Assembly: GCA_946412445.1 (NCBI GenBank)
Contig: CAMKHH010000089.1
Location: 1 to 5,692 of the forward strand
Source of the DNA: an uncultured Eubacterium sp.
Lineage (GTDB): Bacteria > Bacillota > Clostridia > Lachnospirales > Lachnospiraceae
Direction: 5' to 3'
DNA: 5,692 bases
Made by a program: the position numbers and the translations under genes. How positions within the stretch are numbered: position 1 is the first letter of the stretch; every line of letters begins with the position of its first letter. Under the pieces are notes generated by a model. That model was not told the origin of the DNA. It was given only the letters and a program-made list of their open reading frames with translations, and made no database searches. Shown in pieces: positions 5,669 to 5,692 of the stretch.

Positions 5669-5692
5669 GTATTTTTTGACCCTAATTGGCAG

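Noticed and set aside
1..5692. CRISPR arrays, tRNA or rRNA genes, insertion sequences, phage genes
   Set aside because: No regularly spaced repeats, cloverleaf-like sequence, transposase or integrase motifs were seen; the window is filled by five ordinary protein genes.

Overview
The window looks like a piece of a Bacillota (Clostridia) chromosome, most likely Lachnospiraceae-like. The evidence is moderate GC, strong purine-rich Shine-Dalgarno (SD) sites, a GPH-type sugar symporter, a two-cluster Fe-S aldo/keto reductase, and ROK repressors of the 'QQ-x-IKN-x-N' N-terminal type. This assignment is an inference from gene style; no rRNA or other taxonomic marker is present.

Layout. The + strand carries the 3' part of a GPH-family MFS transporter (1-815). 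A uroporphyrinogen-decarboxylase-superfamily protein follows closely (821-1858, GTG start), probably a cobalamin-type methyltransferase relative. After a short gap with its own sigma-A-like promoter comes an aldo/keto reductase with a C-terminal 2x[4Fe-4S] domain (1950-3068). The - strand carries two tandem, clearly paralogous ROK-family transcription regulators. ROK2 (4432-5586) is upstream and ROK1 (3171-4367) downstream, 64 nt apart. The two gene blocks converge on a 102-nt gap holding two tandem copies of a 44-nt hairpin unit, probably a bidirectional terminator. No stretch longer than about 110 nt lacks a gene.

How the parts may fit together (inference). The transporter imports a glycoside or sugar-like compound. 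The UroD-like protein and the reductase act on it or its aglycone, and the ROK pair senses a sugar-type ligand and represses the locus. No glycosidase, corrinoid protein or corrinoid-activating protein is visible, so the substrate cannot be named.

The most striking observations are these. (1) ROK2 has a near-perfect SD placed 7 nt before an ACG codon, exactly where its paralogue has ATG; only this ACG frame restores the conserved N-terminus. (2) The tandem terminator hairpins differ by a compensatory base-pair swap. (3) A 12-bp inverted repeat brackets the reductase promoter, and its right arm covers part of that gene's SD and its start codon. (4) Both ROK proteins have Gln where sugar-binding ROK proteins usually have Glu.
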